Of a DNA stretch of 64,000 nt, positions 8,167-16,322 are shown in pieces; positions within the stretch are counted from its first letter, which is position 1; each line of letters opens with the position of its first letter. Under the pieces are notes generated by a model. The model was given only the letters and a program-made list of their open reading frames with translations. It was not told where the DNA came from and made no database searches. Made by a program: the position numbers and the translations under genes. Source of the DNA: Oerskovia merdavium (lineage in GTDB: Bacteria; Actinomycetota; Actinomycetes; Actinomycetales; Cellulomonadaceae); the NCBI RefSeq assembly GCF_014836755.1, contig NZ_JACSQF010000022.1, positions 1 to 64,000 of the forward strand. The letters run 5' to 3'.

Positions 8167-9321
8167 ATGAGCACCCTGTCCCTGCCACAGGACGAGTCAC
8201 GCCAGCTCGTCCCACCCCCCGGAGCGCTGCCCGACCCGCCGGGCGCGACCACGCTCGCGCCCGCCACCCCGACGACGGCCAGCACGACCAGCACGACCGA
8301 CGCGTCGACCACGCGCTGGGAGGACCTCAAGGTCGTCCCCGCGAGGCACCCGGGCCGGTGGATCGCCACCGCGGGCGTCGCGGTCCTCCTCGCGATGGTC
8401 GTGAGCTCGCTCGTGACCAACCCCAAGTGGGAGTGGTCGATCGTCGCGCAGTACCTGACGTGGCCCTCGGTCCTCAACGGCCTGTGGGGCACCATCCGGC
8501 TCACCGCGGTCGCCGCCGTGGTCGGGTTCGGCCTCGGCACGGTCCTCGCGCTCATGCGCCTGTCGAGGTCGCCCCTGCTCCAGGCCGTGTCGTCGGCGTA
8601 CACGTGGGTGTTCCGCTCGGTGCCGCTGATCCTGCAGCTCCTGCTCTGGTACAACCTGGCCTACCTCTACCCGACGCTCTCGCTGGGCATCCCGTTCGGC
8701 CCCGGCTTCCTCGAGTTCGGGACCCTCGACGTGATCGACAAGTTCGGTGCCGCGATCCTGGGCCTGGGTCTCTCGCAGGCCGCCTACTCCTCGGAGATCG
8801 TCCGGGCCGGGATCCTCTCGGTCGACCAGGGCCAGCACGAGGCCGCGGCCTCGCTGGGGATCCCGCGCTCGCGCCAGACGCTGCGCATCGTGCTCCCGCA
8901 GGCCATGCGGACCATCGTCCCGACGTCGGTCAACGAGATCATCGGCCTCGTCAAGGGCACGTCGGTCGTGTACGTCCTCGCGTACGGCGAGCTGTTCTAC
9001 ACGATCGGCGTGATCTACGGCCGCAACCAGCGCGTCGTCCCGCTGCTCATGGTCGCGGCGATCTGGTACCTCGTCATCACGACCGTGCTGACCGTCGCGC
9101 AGTACTACGTCGAGCGGCACTACGCCAAGGGCGCGGTGCGCACGCTGCCCCCGACCCCGGTCCAGCGGGTCCGGTGGACGCTCCAGGTCGCGTGGTCGCG
9201 CGTCACCGGGCGCCCCGCGCCCGCCCACCTGCCCCCTGCCTACGCCGCGCGCGCCGCGGTCGGCCGCAGCCACCTGCTGCGCACGGCAACGAGCGACCGC
9301 ACCACCGGAGGTGCCGCATGA
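8167..9321 (+). CDS. Polar amino acid ABC transporter permease
   Basis: Inner-membrane permease of the HisM/GlnP type that would import a polar or sulfur-containing amino acid. The 384-residue protein has a long Thr/Pro-rich cytoplasmic N-terminus with one TM segment (about 65-80), then the conserved core: a TM after [27 protein letters not shown], a cytoplasmic EAA loop [27 protein letters not shown] and two terminal TM helices. Its last codons overlap the ATPase start (ATGA at 9318). A single permease gene is present, so it probably forms a homodimer. Use of an amino acid type transporter, not a TauABC or SsuABC type, is a main argument that the block's substrate is an amino acid derivative. 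Confidence 0.88.
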   Translation: MSTLSLPQDESRQLVPPPGALPDPPGATTLAPATPTTASTTSTTDASTTRWEDLKVVPARHPGRWIATAGVAVLLAMVVSSLVTNPKWEWSIVAQYLTWPSVLNGLWGTIRLTAVAAVVGFGLGTVLALMRLSRSPLLQAVSSAYTWVFRSVPLILQLLLWYNLAYLYPTLSLGIPFGPGFLEFGTLDVIDKFGAAILGLGLSQAAYSSEIVRAGILSVDQGQHEAAASLGIPRSRQTLRIVLPQAMRTIVPTSVNEIIGLVKGTSVVYVLAYGELFYTIGVIYGRNQRVVPLLMVAAIWYLVITTVLTVAQYYVERHYAKGAVRTLPPTPVQRVRWTLQVAWSRVTGRPAPAHLPPAYAARAAVGRSHLLRTATSDRTTGGAA

Positions 9322-10142
9322 CCGCCACGACCACCGCTGCGGCCGCCTCGACCGCGGCCGGATCCACGACCGCCTCCCCGGCCAAGGGCCTCGTCGAGGT
9401 CCGCGGGGTCCACAAGTCCTACGGCACGCTCGAGGTGCTCGCGGGCATCGACCTCGAGGTCCGCCCGGGCGAGGTCACCGTGATCCTCGGCCCGTCGGGC
9501 TCGGGCAAGTCGACGCTCCTGCGCGTCATCAACCACCTCGAGAAGGTGGACCGCGGCTTCATCGCGGTCGACGGCGACCTCATCGGCTACTCCCGCAAGG
9601 GCGACACCCTGAGCGAGCTCAAGGAGAAGGAGATCCTGGTCCAGCGCACCCGGATCGGGTTCGTGTTCCAGAGCTTCAACCTCTTCCCGCACCTCACGGC
9701 CCTCGAGAACGTCGTCGAGGCACCGGTCTCCGCCCAGGGCAGGGACCGGGCCGAGGTCGAGGCCGAGGGGCGCGAGCTCCTGGCCCGCGTGGGTCTCGCC
9801 GACAAGGCCGACGCCCGTCCCCGGCAGCTCTCGGGCGGGCAGCAGCAGCGCGTCGCGATCGCCCGCGCGCTCGCCATGCGTCCCCGCGTCCTGCTCTTCG
9901 ACGAGCCGACCTCTGCGCTCGACCCCGAGCTCGTCGGCGAGGTGCTCGACGTCATCAAGGGCCTCGCGCACGGCGGTACGACCCTGGTCGTCGTCACGCA
10001 CGAGATCGGCTTCGCCCGCGAGGTCGCGGACACGGTCGTCTTCATGGACGCCGGCCGCATCGTCGAGCAGGGCCCGCCCGCGCAGGTCCTCGACGCCCCC
10101 CGCCACGACCGGACCAAGGCCTTCCTCGACAAGGTCCTGTGA
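9318..10142 (+). CDS. Amino acid ABC transporter ATP-binding protein
   Basis: ATPase subunit pairing with the permease at 8167 and the lipoprotein at 10216. In 274 residues it carries Walker [10 protein letters not shown] (58-66), Q-loop [13 protein letters not shown], signature LSGGQQQR (171-178), Walker [10 protein letters not shown] (191-199) and the H-loop histidine at 228. A 20-residue insertion ([15 protein letters not shown] region) follows the first strands; similar insertions are usual in the GlnQ/HisP group. The first 22 residues are Ala/Thr-rich and vary in such proteins. The ATG is supported by GGAGG just upstream and by the overlap with the permease stop. Confidence 0.92.
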   Translation: MTATTTAAAASTAAGSTTASPAKGLVEVRGVHKSYGTLEVLAGIDLEVRPGEVTVILGPSGSGKSTLLRVINHLEKVDRGFIAVDGDLIGYSRKGDTLSELKEKEILVQRTRIGFVFQSFNLFPHLTALENVVEAPVSAQGRDRAEVEAEGRELLARVGLADKADARPRQLSGGQQQRVAIARALAMRPRVLLFDEPTSALDPELVGEVLDVIKGLAHGGTTLVVVTHEIGFAREVADTVVFMDAGRIVEQGPPAQVLDAPRHDRTKAFLDKVL

Positions 10143-10215
10143 CGCCCGGAGCCCGGCACACCGATCGCCCGGGCCGCGTCACCCCACCGCACGTCCACCC
10201 ACACCGAAAGAGAAC

Positions 10216-11250
10216 ATGATGTCCCTCCGTACCTCCGGCGCGCCCCGCGCCGCCCGCCGCCCCTCCCGCCGGACGGTCGCCGCCGTCGCGACCCTCCCGC
10301 TCCTCGCGCTGCTCGCGGCGTGCGCCACGAGCGCCGACGCCGAGCCCGGCACGGCCGACAACGAGAAGGCCGCGGAGGCCGCCGGCCTCGTCATCGACAC
10401 CTCGCCCGACCAGGAGTGGATCCACACGACCGAGTCGCCCGAGGCCATCGCCCTCCTGCCCGAGGACGTCAAGGCCGCGGGGGTCCTCAAGGTCTCGACG
10501 ACCGCGGGCGGACTGCCTCCCCTCGGCTTCCTCGCGGACGACGACAAGACGCCCATCGGCAACGAGCCCAACATCGCGGTCCTCGTCGCGGACGCGCTCG
10601 GCCTCGAGCTCGAGCTCGAGGTCAAGGCGTGGGCCGACTGGCCGCTCGCGCTGCAGTCCGGGGACGTCGACGCCGTGATCTCGAACGTCACGGTGACCGA
10701 GGAGCGCAAGGAGCTCTACGACTTCTCGTCCTACCGCAACGACCAGCTCGGCTGGCTCGCGGGTGCGTCCAACGACAAGGTGCCTGCGATCAAGGAGGCC
10801 AAGGACATCGCGGGCCTCACCGTGGGCGTCGGTTCGGGGACCAACCAGGAGAAGATCCTGCTCGCCTGGAACCAGGAGAACATCGACGCGGGACTCGAGC
10901 CCATCAAGGGTGGAGAGCCCGAGTACTACGAGGACTACAAGGACGCGCTGCTCGCTGTCGCGTCGGGCAGGCTCGACCTCTACGTCGGCCCCAACGCGAG
11001 CCTCGCCTACAGCGCCGCGACCGCGCCCGACCAGTACAAGGTGGTCGGCACGCTCAACGGCGGCTGGCCCGCGACCGCGCAGATCGCCGTCGCGACGCTC
11101 AAGGGCAGCGAGCTCGCCCCGGCCGTGACCGCGGCGATCAACCACGCGATCGAGGACGGCAGCTACACCGAGCTCCTCGAGCACTGGGGTCTCGAGGACG
11201 AGGCGATCCCCGCCTCCGAGACCAACCCTCCCGGGCTGCCCAGGCCCTGA
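10216..11250 (+). CDS. Amino acid ABC transporter substrate-binding lipoprotein
   Basis: Extracellular binding protein tethered by lipid. A basic n-region and hydrophobic stretch end in the lipobox LLAAC with Cys36. The mature part has the type II periplasmic-binding fold: GVLKVSTTAGGLPPLGF, a GNEPNIAVLVADALG segment typical of polar amino acid binders, DWPLALQSGDVDAVISNVTVTEERKELYDFS and GVGSGTNQE. Length 344 is a little above the family norm owing to a 50-residue linker after the Cys. It ends the transporter trio, 73 nt after the ATPase gene, with its own AAAGAGAA site before two consecutive ATGs. The ligand cannot be inferred beyond polar amino acid-like. Confidence 0.88.
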   Translation: MMSLRTSGAPRAARRPSRRTVAAVATLPLLALLAACATSADAEPGTADNEKAAEAAGLVIDTSPDQEWIHTTESPEAIALLPEDVKAAGVLKVSTTAGGLPPLGFLADDDKTPIGNEPNIAVLVADALGLELELEVKAWADWPLALQSGDVDAVISNVTVTEERKELYDFSSYRNDQLGWLAGASNDKVPAIKEAKDIAGLTVGVGSGTNQEKILLAWNQENIDAGLEPIKGGEPEYYEDYKDALLAVASGRLDLYVGPNASLAYSAATAPDQYKVVGTLNGGWPATAQIAVATLKGSELAPAVTAAINHAIEDGSYTELLEHWGLEDEAIPASETNPPGLPRP

Positions 11251-11263
11251 CCCGGACGGCCGA

Positions 11264-11299
11264 CCGGCCCGCGGAATCCTCCTGGGACCCGCGGGCCGG
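11264..11299 (+). terminator. GC-rich hairpin after the binding protein gene
   Basis: CCGGCCCGCGG (11264-11274) and CCGCGGGCCGG (11289-11299) form a perfect 11-bp stem with a 14-nt loop in the 82-nt gap before the oxidase gene. No T-run is present. Confidence 0.5.
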
Positions 11300-11332
11300 C
11301 GGCACCCGACCTACTGATCGAGAGGCAGCCAG

Positions 11333-12505
11333 ATGACCGAGCACGTGTCGCACGTCGTCGTCGGTGGAGGCGTCATGGGCTCGGCCGCGGCGTGGCAGCT
11401 CGCGCGCGCGGGGCACGACGTCGTCCTGCTCGAGCGCTTCGAGCCAGGCCACGCGCACGGTGCCTCGCACGGGGCGTCGCGCATCTACCGGACCACGTAC
11501 ACCCAGCCCGCGTACCTCGATCTCGCGCAGGAGGCGTTCGGCCTGTGGCGCGAGCTCGAGCGCGACGCAGGGCTCCCCGCCGACGCGGTCCTCACCCTGA
11601 CGGGCGGCGTGAGCCACGGCTTCCCGCGCCGCACCGAGATCGGTGACGCGTTCGTCGCGCGGGGCGTCCCGCACGAGTGGCTGCGCGCTGAGGAGGCTGC
11701 CGAGCGCTGGCCCGGCCTGCGCTTCGAGGGCGACGTGCTCCACGAGACCGCGACGGCGGGGCGCGTCCACGCCGACCGCGCGGTCGCGGCCTTCCAGTCC
11801 GCGGCGCGCTCGCACGGCGCCGACGTCCGCCACGGCGTGCACGTGCGTCACGTCCACCCGGGTGCGGGCTCGGTCCGGGTCGTCACGGACCGGTACGACC
11901 TGGTCGCGGACACGGTCGTGGTCGCGGTGGGGGCGTGGAGCGCGGGCCTGCTGGGGGCGGCGTTCTCCGAGCCCGACGGCGTCGCGTCCGTCCCGCCGCT
12001 CGTCGTCACCCAGGAGCAGCCCGCGCACTTCGCGCTCGCCCCGGGAGCACCGGCGGAGGACGCCTGGCCCAACTTCACGCACGCCCCTGCCGAGCCGCAC
12101 CCGTGGCCCAGCGGGGTCTACGGGCTCGCGACCCCGGGGGAGGGGATCAAGGTCGGCTTCCACGGGGTCGGGCCGCGCACCGATCCCGACCGGCGGACCT
12201 ACCGTCCCGAGCCCGGGCAGCTCGCACAGCTCCAGGACTACGTCAGGGCGTGGGTCCCGGGGGCCGACGCCGACCGGCTCGTGCCGATCTCCTGCACGTA
12301 CACCACGACACCGGACCACGGCTTCGTGCTCGACCGCGTGGGCCGTGTCGTGATCGCCGCCGGGTTCTCGGGCCACGGCTTCAAGTTCGCGCCGTCGATC
12401 GGCCGGGTCCTGGCGGAGCTGGCCCGCGAGGGACCGACCGCCCGGCCGGTCGCCGCGGACCGGCTGTTCTCCCTGGCCCGCTTCGCGCAGGTGCCTGCCG
12501 GCTGA
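11333..12505 (+). CDS. SolA-like FAD-dependent N-methylamino acid oxidase
   Basis: Predicted flavoprotein oxidase of the monomeric sarcosine oxidase / N-methyltryptophan oxidase group, releasing H2O2 while oxidising a secondary amine. Within 390 residues the FAD-binding motif GGGVMG is at 11-16, the early signature ASHGASRIYR at 44-53, the cysteine that covalently binds flavin in this family at C321 (SCTYTTTPDHGFVLD) and GFSGHGFKFAP at 344-354. All key residues are present. It lies in the sulfur block, downstream of the amino acid transporter, with GAGAGG before the ATG. It could finish degradation of the amine part of the imported compound; this is inference. Confidence 0.87.
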   Translation: MTEHVSHVVVGGGVMGSAAAWQLARAGHDVVLLERFEPGHAHGASHGASRIYRTTYTQPAYLDLAQEAFGLWRELERDAGLPADAVLTLTGGVSHGFPRRTEIGDAFVARGVPHEWLRAEEAAERWPGLRFEGDVLHETATAGRVHADRAVAAFQSAARSHGADVRHGVHVRHVHPGAGSVRVVTDRYDLVADTVVVAVGAWSAGLLGAAFSEPDGVASVPPLVVTQEQPAHFALAPGAPAEDAWPNFTHAPAEPHPWPSGVYGLATPGEGIKVGFHGVGPRTDPDRRTYRPEPGQLAQLQDYVRAWVPGADADRLVPISCTYTTTPDHGFVLDRVGRVVIAAGFSGHGFKFAPSIGRVLAELAREGPTARPVAADRLFSLARFAQVPAG

Positions 12506-12572
12506 CGCTGCCGGTCGCCTCTCTGCCCGGCTTCCGCGCCGCGTCCCACGCTCTCACGACCGAAAGGCCCTC

Positions 12573-13457
12573 ATGTCGACCACGACCGACCTCGCTGCCC
12601 TCCCTGAGGCCGCCCCCTCGGTGACCGCATCCTCCGAGACCGTCACCGCGACGGCCTCGCCCCTGGCCGAGCGCTACGGCCCCGACCAGTCCGTTCCCCT
12701 CGCTCCGCTCACGGACGCGATCGACGGGATCCTGCGGCACCGCACGGTGCGCGCCTATCTCACGGACCCGCTCGACGAGGTGGTCCTGCCGACCCTGGTC
12801 GCCGCCGCACAGTCGGCCCCGACGTCCTCCAACATGCAGTTCTGGAGCGTCGTGGCGGTGACCGACCTGGCCCGCAAGGACCGGCTCGCGGCGCTCGCCG
12901 GCGGCCAGGAGCACGTCCGGCAGGCGCCGCTCCTGCTCGTGTGGGTCGCGGACCTGGCCCGCGCCCGCGCGATCGGCGACGCGCACGGCACCTCGCTCGA
13001 GGGGACCGACTACCTCGACTCGACGGTCGTGGCGTTCGTCGACGCGGCCCTCGCCGCCCAGAACGCCGTCGTGGCCGCCGAGTCGCTGGGGCTCGGGACC
13101 GTGTACATCGGTGCGCTGCGGCACCACCCCGAGCAGGTCGCGGCCGAGCTGGGCCTGCCCGAGGGGACGGTCGCGGTCGTCGGCCTGGTCGTGGGGCACC
13201 CCGACCCCGCGGGCGGCGAACGGGTCAAGCCGCGCCTTCCCCAGGCCGCGGTGCTGCACCACGAGACCTACGACCTGGCCGTCCAGTGGCCGTACGTCGA
13301 TGCGTACGAGGACCTCATCGCGCCCTTCTACCGCGAGGAGGGGCTCGCCGAGAGCTGGCGTCGGCGCGTGGTCGACCGGCTCGCAGTCCCCGGGCCCCAG
13401 CGCGGGCACGCCCACCTGCACACGGCGCTCGCGGCTCGCGGCCTGCCGTCCCGCTGA
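12573..13457 (+). CDS. NfsA-like nitroreductase family flavoprotein
   Basis: FMN-dependent NAD(P)H oxidoreductase of the nitroreductase superfamily. The 294-residue protein has a 50-residue variable head, then HRTVRAYL with the FMN phosphate arginines, AAQSAPTSSNMQFWSVV, the segment FVDAALAAQNAVVAAESLGLGTVYIGALR and GLVVGHP, an order typical of the NfsA/Frp branch that includes a C-terminal lid (about 225-285). In sulfur gene clusters such proteins can act as flavin reductases supplying FMNH2, which would suit the five LLM enzymes. GAAAGG precedes ATG 12573. Direct nitro-compound reduction is equally possible from sequence alone. Confidence 0.82.
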   Translation: MSTTTDLAALPEAAPSVTASSETVTATASPLAERYGPDQSVPLAPLTDAIDGILRHRTVRAYLTDPLDEVVLPTLVAAAQSAPTSSNMQFWSVVAVTDLARKDRLAALAGGQEHVRQAPLLLVWVADLARARAIGDAHGTSLEGTDYLDSTVVAFVDAALAAQNAVVAAESLGLGTVYIGALRHHPEQVAAELGLPEGTVAVVGLVVGHPDPAGGERVKPRLPQAAVLHHETYDLAVQWPYVDAYEDLIAPFYREEGLAESWRRRVVDRLAVPGPQRGHAHLHTALAARGLPSR

Positions 13458-13469
13458 CCACCTTCCGCC

Positions 13470-13524
13470 GGGTGCGGAGCAGCGGTCGCCAGATCCGGCG
13501 ATCGACGACGGCCGCTCCGCACCC
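13470..13524 (+). terminator. Hairpin between nitroreductase and LLM 3
   Basis: GGGTGCGGAGC (13470-13480) is repeated inverted as GCTCCGCACCC (13514-13524), a perfect 11-bp stem with a 33-nt loop that can fold further. It fills most of the gap between the two genes. Confidence 0.45.
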
Positions 13525-13556
13525 AGCGCCCCCACCGACACACAGAGGACCTACCG

Positions 13557-14837
13557 ATGACCACCTCCGACCTCCCGGCCACCCACCAGCCCCGCGTCCC
13601 GCTGTCCGTCCTCGACCTCGCGGTCGTGAGCGAGGGCTCGACCGGAGCCCAGGCGCTGCGCGACACGCTCGCCACCGCGGTCCGTGCCGACGAGCTGGGC
13701 TACCGCCGCATCTGGTTCGCCGAGCACCACCTGTCCCCGGGGGTCGCCTCGGCGTCCCCCGCGGTGCTCGCTGCCCTCGTCGCGGAGCGCACGTCGCGCA
13801 TCCGCGTCGGGTCGGGAGCCGTGCTGCTGAGCACCACGAGCCCGCTCCTCGCGGCCGAGCAGTTCGGGACCATCGCGGCCCTGCACCCGGGCCGGGTCGA
13901 CCTGGGGCTGGGCCGGGCGTTCACCCCGCCCCCCGCGCAGGGCGGGGCGAGCGCGGGGGGCGAGGCTCCGTCGTCGGGCACGCAAGCGAGAACGGCGGGC
14001 GAGCCCGAGCCCACCCCGCCGGCCCCCGCGCAGCCCGCCGGGACGCGCGTGGTCGACGGCCTCCTGATCCCCGCCGCGCCCGGCGTCGCCTTCACCGACA
14101 CCGCGCTGCGCCAGCGGCTGCTCGCGCAGAAGGAGGTCGTCGGCGCGAGCCGGACCCCCGCCGAGTTCCGTGACGAGCTCGAGCTGGTCCTGGGCCTGCG
14201 CGCGGGGACCTTCACCAACAGCGCAGGCACCGCGTACACGAGCCCGCCCGTCGAGGGCGCGGCGTTCGACCTGTTCGTGCTCGCGTCGAGCGGCGGGGTC
14301 AGCGCCCGCGTCGCGGGAGAGCTGGGACTGCCGCTCGCGGCGAACTACCACGTGGGCCCCTCCGCGACGCTCGACACGATCGCCGCCTACCGGGCCGCGT
14401 TCCGCCCGGGGGTGCTCGACCGTCCGTACGTCGTGGTCTCGGCCGACGTCCTGGTCGCGGGCACCGACGCCGAGGCCCACCGGATCGCCGACCCGTTCAC
14501 CGCCTGGGTCCTGTCGATCCGCCGCGGGGCCGACGGCGCGATCGCCTACCCCGCGCCCGGCACGACCCCCACGTGGGAGGACCTGTCCGACGCCGACCGT
14601 GCGGCCGTCCAGGACCGCGTCGACACGCGGTTCGTGGGTTCGCCCGAGACCGTCGTCGAGCGCCTCGAGACGCTCGCGCGCGTGACCGCGGCCGACGAGA
14701 TCGTCGTGACGACCGTCGCGCACGACCCCGCCGACCGTGCGCGCTCGTTCGAGCTGCTCGCGCAGCACTGGGGCCTCGCGGCGGACCCGGCCGTGCCCGC
14801 CGTAGCGGCCGACCGCGAACCAGCCCTCGCGAGGTAG
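13557..14837 (+). CDS. LLM class flavin-dependent oxidoreductase (3), MsnO8-like
   Basis: Single-chain luciferase-like enzyme. The N-terminus is complete: PLSVLDLAVVSEG, ADELGYRRIWFAEHH, ASASPAVLAALVAERTSRIRVGSGAVLLS, then AAEQFGTIAALHPGRVDLGLGRAF, matching the MsnO8/YhbW subgroup. Directly after this comes an insertion of about 50 residues rich in Pro, Ala and Gly (about 124-165), beyond the usual family length of 330-360; total length is 426. The C-terminal barrel continues with VGSPETVVERLETLA. The stop codon TAG lies inside the inverted repeat at 14830. AGAGGA precedes ATG 13557. The insertion may be a disordered loop; it does not break the frame. Confidence 0.85.
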   Translation: MTTSDLPATHQPRVPLSVLDLAVVSEGSTGAQALRDTLATAVRADELGYRRIWFAEHHLSPGVASASPAVLAALVAERTSRIRVGSGAVLLSTTSPLLAAEQFGTIAALHPGRVDLGLGRAFTPPPAQGGASAGGEAPSSGTQARTAGEPEPTPPAPAQPAGTRVVDGLLIPAAPGVAFTDTALRQRLLAQKEVVGASRTPAEFRDELELVLGLRAGTFTNSAGTAYTSPPVEGAAFDLFVLASSGGVSARVAGELGLPLAANYHVGPSATLDTIAAYRAAFRPGVLDRPYVVVSADVLVAGTDAEAHRIADPFTAWVLSIRRGADGAIAYPAPGTTPTWEDLSDADRAAVQDRVDTRFVGSPETVVERLETLARVTAADEIVVTTVAHDPADRARSFELLAQHWGLAADPAVPAVAADREPALAR

Positions 14838-14896
14838 AGGGCACCCGTCGAGACAGCGGGCCCGGACCTCTACCTCGACGCCTGCCCTCTACCTCG
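14830..14896. repeat. CGAGGTAGA inverted repeat, copy B
   Basis: CGAGGTAGAGGGC (14830-14842) and its exact complement (14884-14896) form a 13-bp stem; a second partial unit, CCTCTACCTCG, lies at 14866-14876. The TAG within the left arm is the stop codon of the upstream LLM gene, so the element starts inside the coding end. Confidence 0.85.
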
Positions 14897-14955
14897 GCAG
14901 CAGCACCACCCGCACCACCCACCGCGCCACCGGCGCCACCCGACCAGGAGACGAC

Positions 14956-15366
14956 ATGACCCAGCACCAGCCCCTCCTCACCCCGGCGACCGACGCGGGA
15001 GCCCGCGTCGCGGCCGGAGCCTTCCTCGTCGACGTCCGCAGCGAGGGAGGTCGTGCGACCGCGGGCGCCATCCCCGGCGCGACGATCACCGACCGCGACG
15101 ACCTCGACGCGATCTTCGGCTCGGTCGCGGCGCCCGCGATCTCGCTCGACACCCCGGTCGTGGTGGTCTGCGGCTCCGAGCGGGGCTCGGGCCCGGTCGC
15201 CGAGGCCCTCGCCGCACGCGGCTACACGAACGTCTCGCACGTCGAGGGCGGCTTCCCCGCCTGGCGCGACGCGGGCCTCCCCGCCGAGCCGGGCGCCGGC
15301 GAGGAGGACCCGGCGGGCGAGGCGCCGTCGTCGGGCCCGCACGAGCCGGTCCGGCAGCGCGCATGA
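14956..15366 (+). CDS. Rhodanese-like domain protein
   Basis: Single rhodanese domain of 136 residues, predicted to carry sulfane sulfur as a persulfide. FLVDVRSEGGR (23-33) and the GAIPGA segment match the family start, and the active-site loop is CGSERGSG with the candidate nucleophile C72. The ending VEGGFPAWRDAGLP is typical. The last 30 residues are a charged Pro/Gly-rich tail. The gene has AGGAG before ATG 14956 and overlaps the next acetyltransferase gene by ATGA at 15363. In the context of sulfur monooxygenases it could accept sulfur released as sulfite or sulfide equivalents, but a simple detoxification role is possible. Confidence 0.82.
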   Translation: MTQHQPLLTPATDAGARVAAGAFLVDVRSEGGRATAGAIPGATITDRDDLDAIFGSVAAPAISLDTPVVVVCGSERGSGPVAEALAARGYTNVSHVEGGFPAWRDAGLPAEPGAGEEDPAGEAPSSGPHEPVRQRA

Positions 15367-16154
15367 GCGCGCCCACCACGGCGAGCGCGGGCGTCGGGAG
15401 CCCGCCCGACGGCGTGGCCGACCCTCGCGCGTCCTCCCGCCGGGCCCGGCGGGTACGCGAGGTGGCCGACGGCGTCGCTCGCCTCGTCGAGTCGGCTCGC
15501 CGAGAGGGCCGCGTGGGTGCGGGGACCGGCGTCCCTGCCGACCTGGACGCGTCCTCGCCCTCGGGGGTCGGCCGGGCCGCGCCCGACGCCGCCAGGGTGA
15601 CCGTCCGGCGCGTGGTGCCCGCCGAGCACGACGCTGTCGCCGACCTGCTCGAGGCGGCGTACGGGTTCGAGTACACGATCTCGGAGTCGTACCGGGACGT
15701 GCTGCGCGACGTCGCGGGCCGCGCGGCCGAGCACGACGTGTGGGTCGCGGTCGACGACGAGACCGGTGCTCTGCTCGGCACCGTCGCGACGCCCCTGCCC
15801 GGCCGGCACATCTCTCCCCTCGCTCTCGACGGCGAGCTGGACTTCCGGCTCCTCGGCGTCGCGCCCGCGGCCCGGGGGCGGGGGATCGGGACGACGCTCA
15901 CCCGCCACGTCCTCGACGTGGCCCGCGCCCAGGGGGTGCAGCGGGTCGTCATGAACTCGGGGCCCCAGATGGTCCGCGCGCACCGGCTCTACGAGGCGCT
16001 CGGGTTCCGGCGGCTGCCAGAGCGCGAGACCCGCGTGATCGAGGGTGAGGGCGGCGGGCGCCTGCACGCGTACGGGCTGGACCTCACGGGCGTCGGGGGC
16101 CCCGGCCCGCATCCACCCACCGCCCCGCATCCACCCACCGCCCCGCCGAGGTAG
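15363..16154 (+). CDS. GNAT family N-acetyltransferase (2)
   Basis: Predicted acetyltransferase of 263 residues. After an 80-residue basic, low-complexity head, the GNAT domain starts at TVRRVVPAEHDAVADLLEAAY and contains DFRLLGVAPAARGRGIGTTL with the acetyl-CoA loop RGRGIG, then MNSGPQMVRAHRLYEALGFRRL. It is translationally coupled to the rhodanese gene (ATGA). Both GNAT genes in the block begin MSAPTT and have unusual disordered segments, though their domains differ. The stop TAG lies in the repeat at 16146. The true N-terminus might be further inside; a start close to the domain was not preferred because the overlap with the upstream stop is typical here. Confidence 0.8.
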   Translation: MSAPTTASAGVGSPPDGVADPRASSRRARRVREVADGVARLVESARREGRVGAGTGVPADLDASSPSGVGRAAPDAARVTVRRVVPAEHDAVADLLEAAYGFEYTISESYRDVLRDVAGRAAEHDVWVAVDDETGALLGTVATPLPGRHISPLALDGELDFRLLGVAPAARGRGIGTTLTRHVLDVARAQGVQRVVMNSGPQMVRAHRLYEALGFRRLPERETRVIEGEGGGRLHAYGLDLTGVGGPGPHPPTAPHPPTAPPR

Positions 16155-16214
16155 TACGCGCTGCGCGAGGTAGTGCTCGACGCGTTCTACCTCGCGCAGC
16201 ACGTTCTACCTCGG
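16146..16214. repeat. CGAGGTAGA inverted repeat, copy C
   Basis: Arms 16146-16173 and 16187-16214 match at 26 of 28 positions. Each arm holds two CGAGGTAG units separated by a CTGCG block, the same design as copy A, from which the right arm differs at only a few bases. The TAG in the left arm is the stop codon of the acetyltransferase gene. Confidence 0.88.
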
Positions 16215-16322
16215 CCGAGCGCCGCCAGCACGAGCACCTCTCTCAGCTCGAGCACCAACGCCAGCACGAGCACCACCCCCGCACCCGCCGACGACCCCAC
16301 CACACCTGAACCGGAGAAGACC

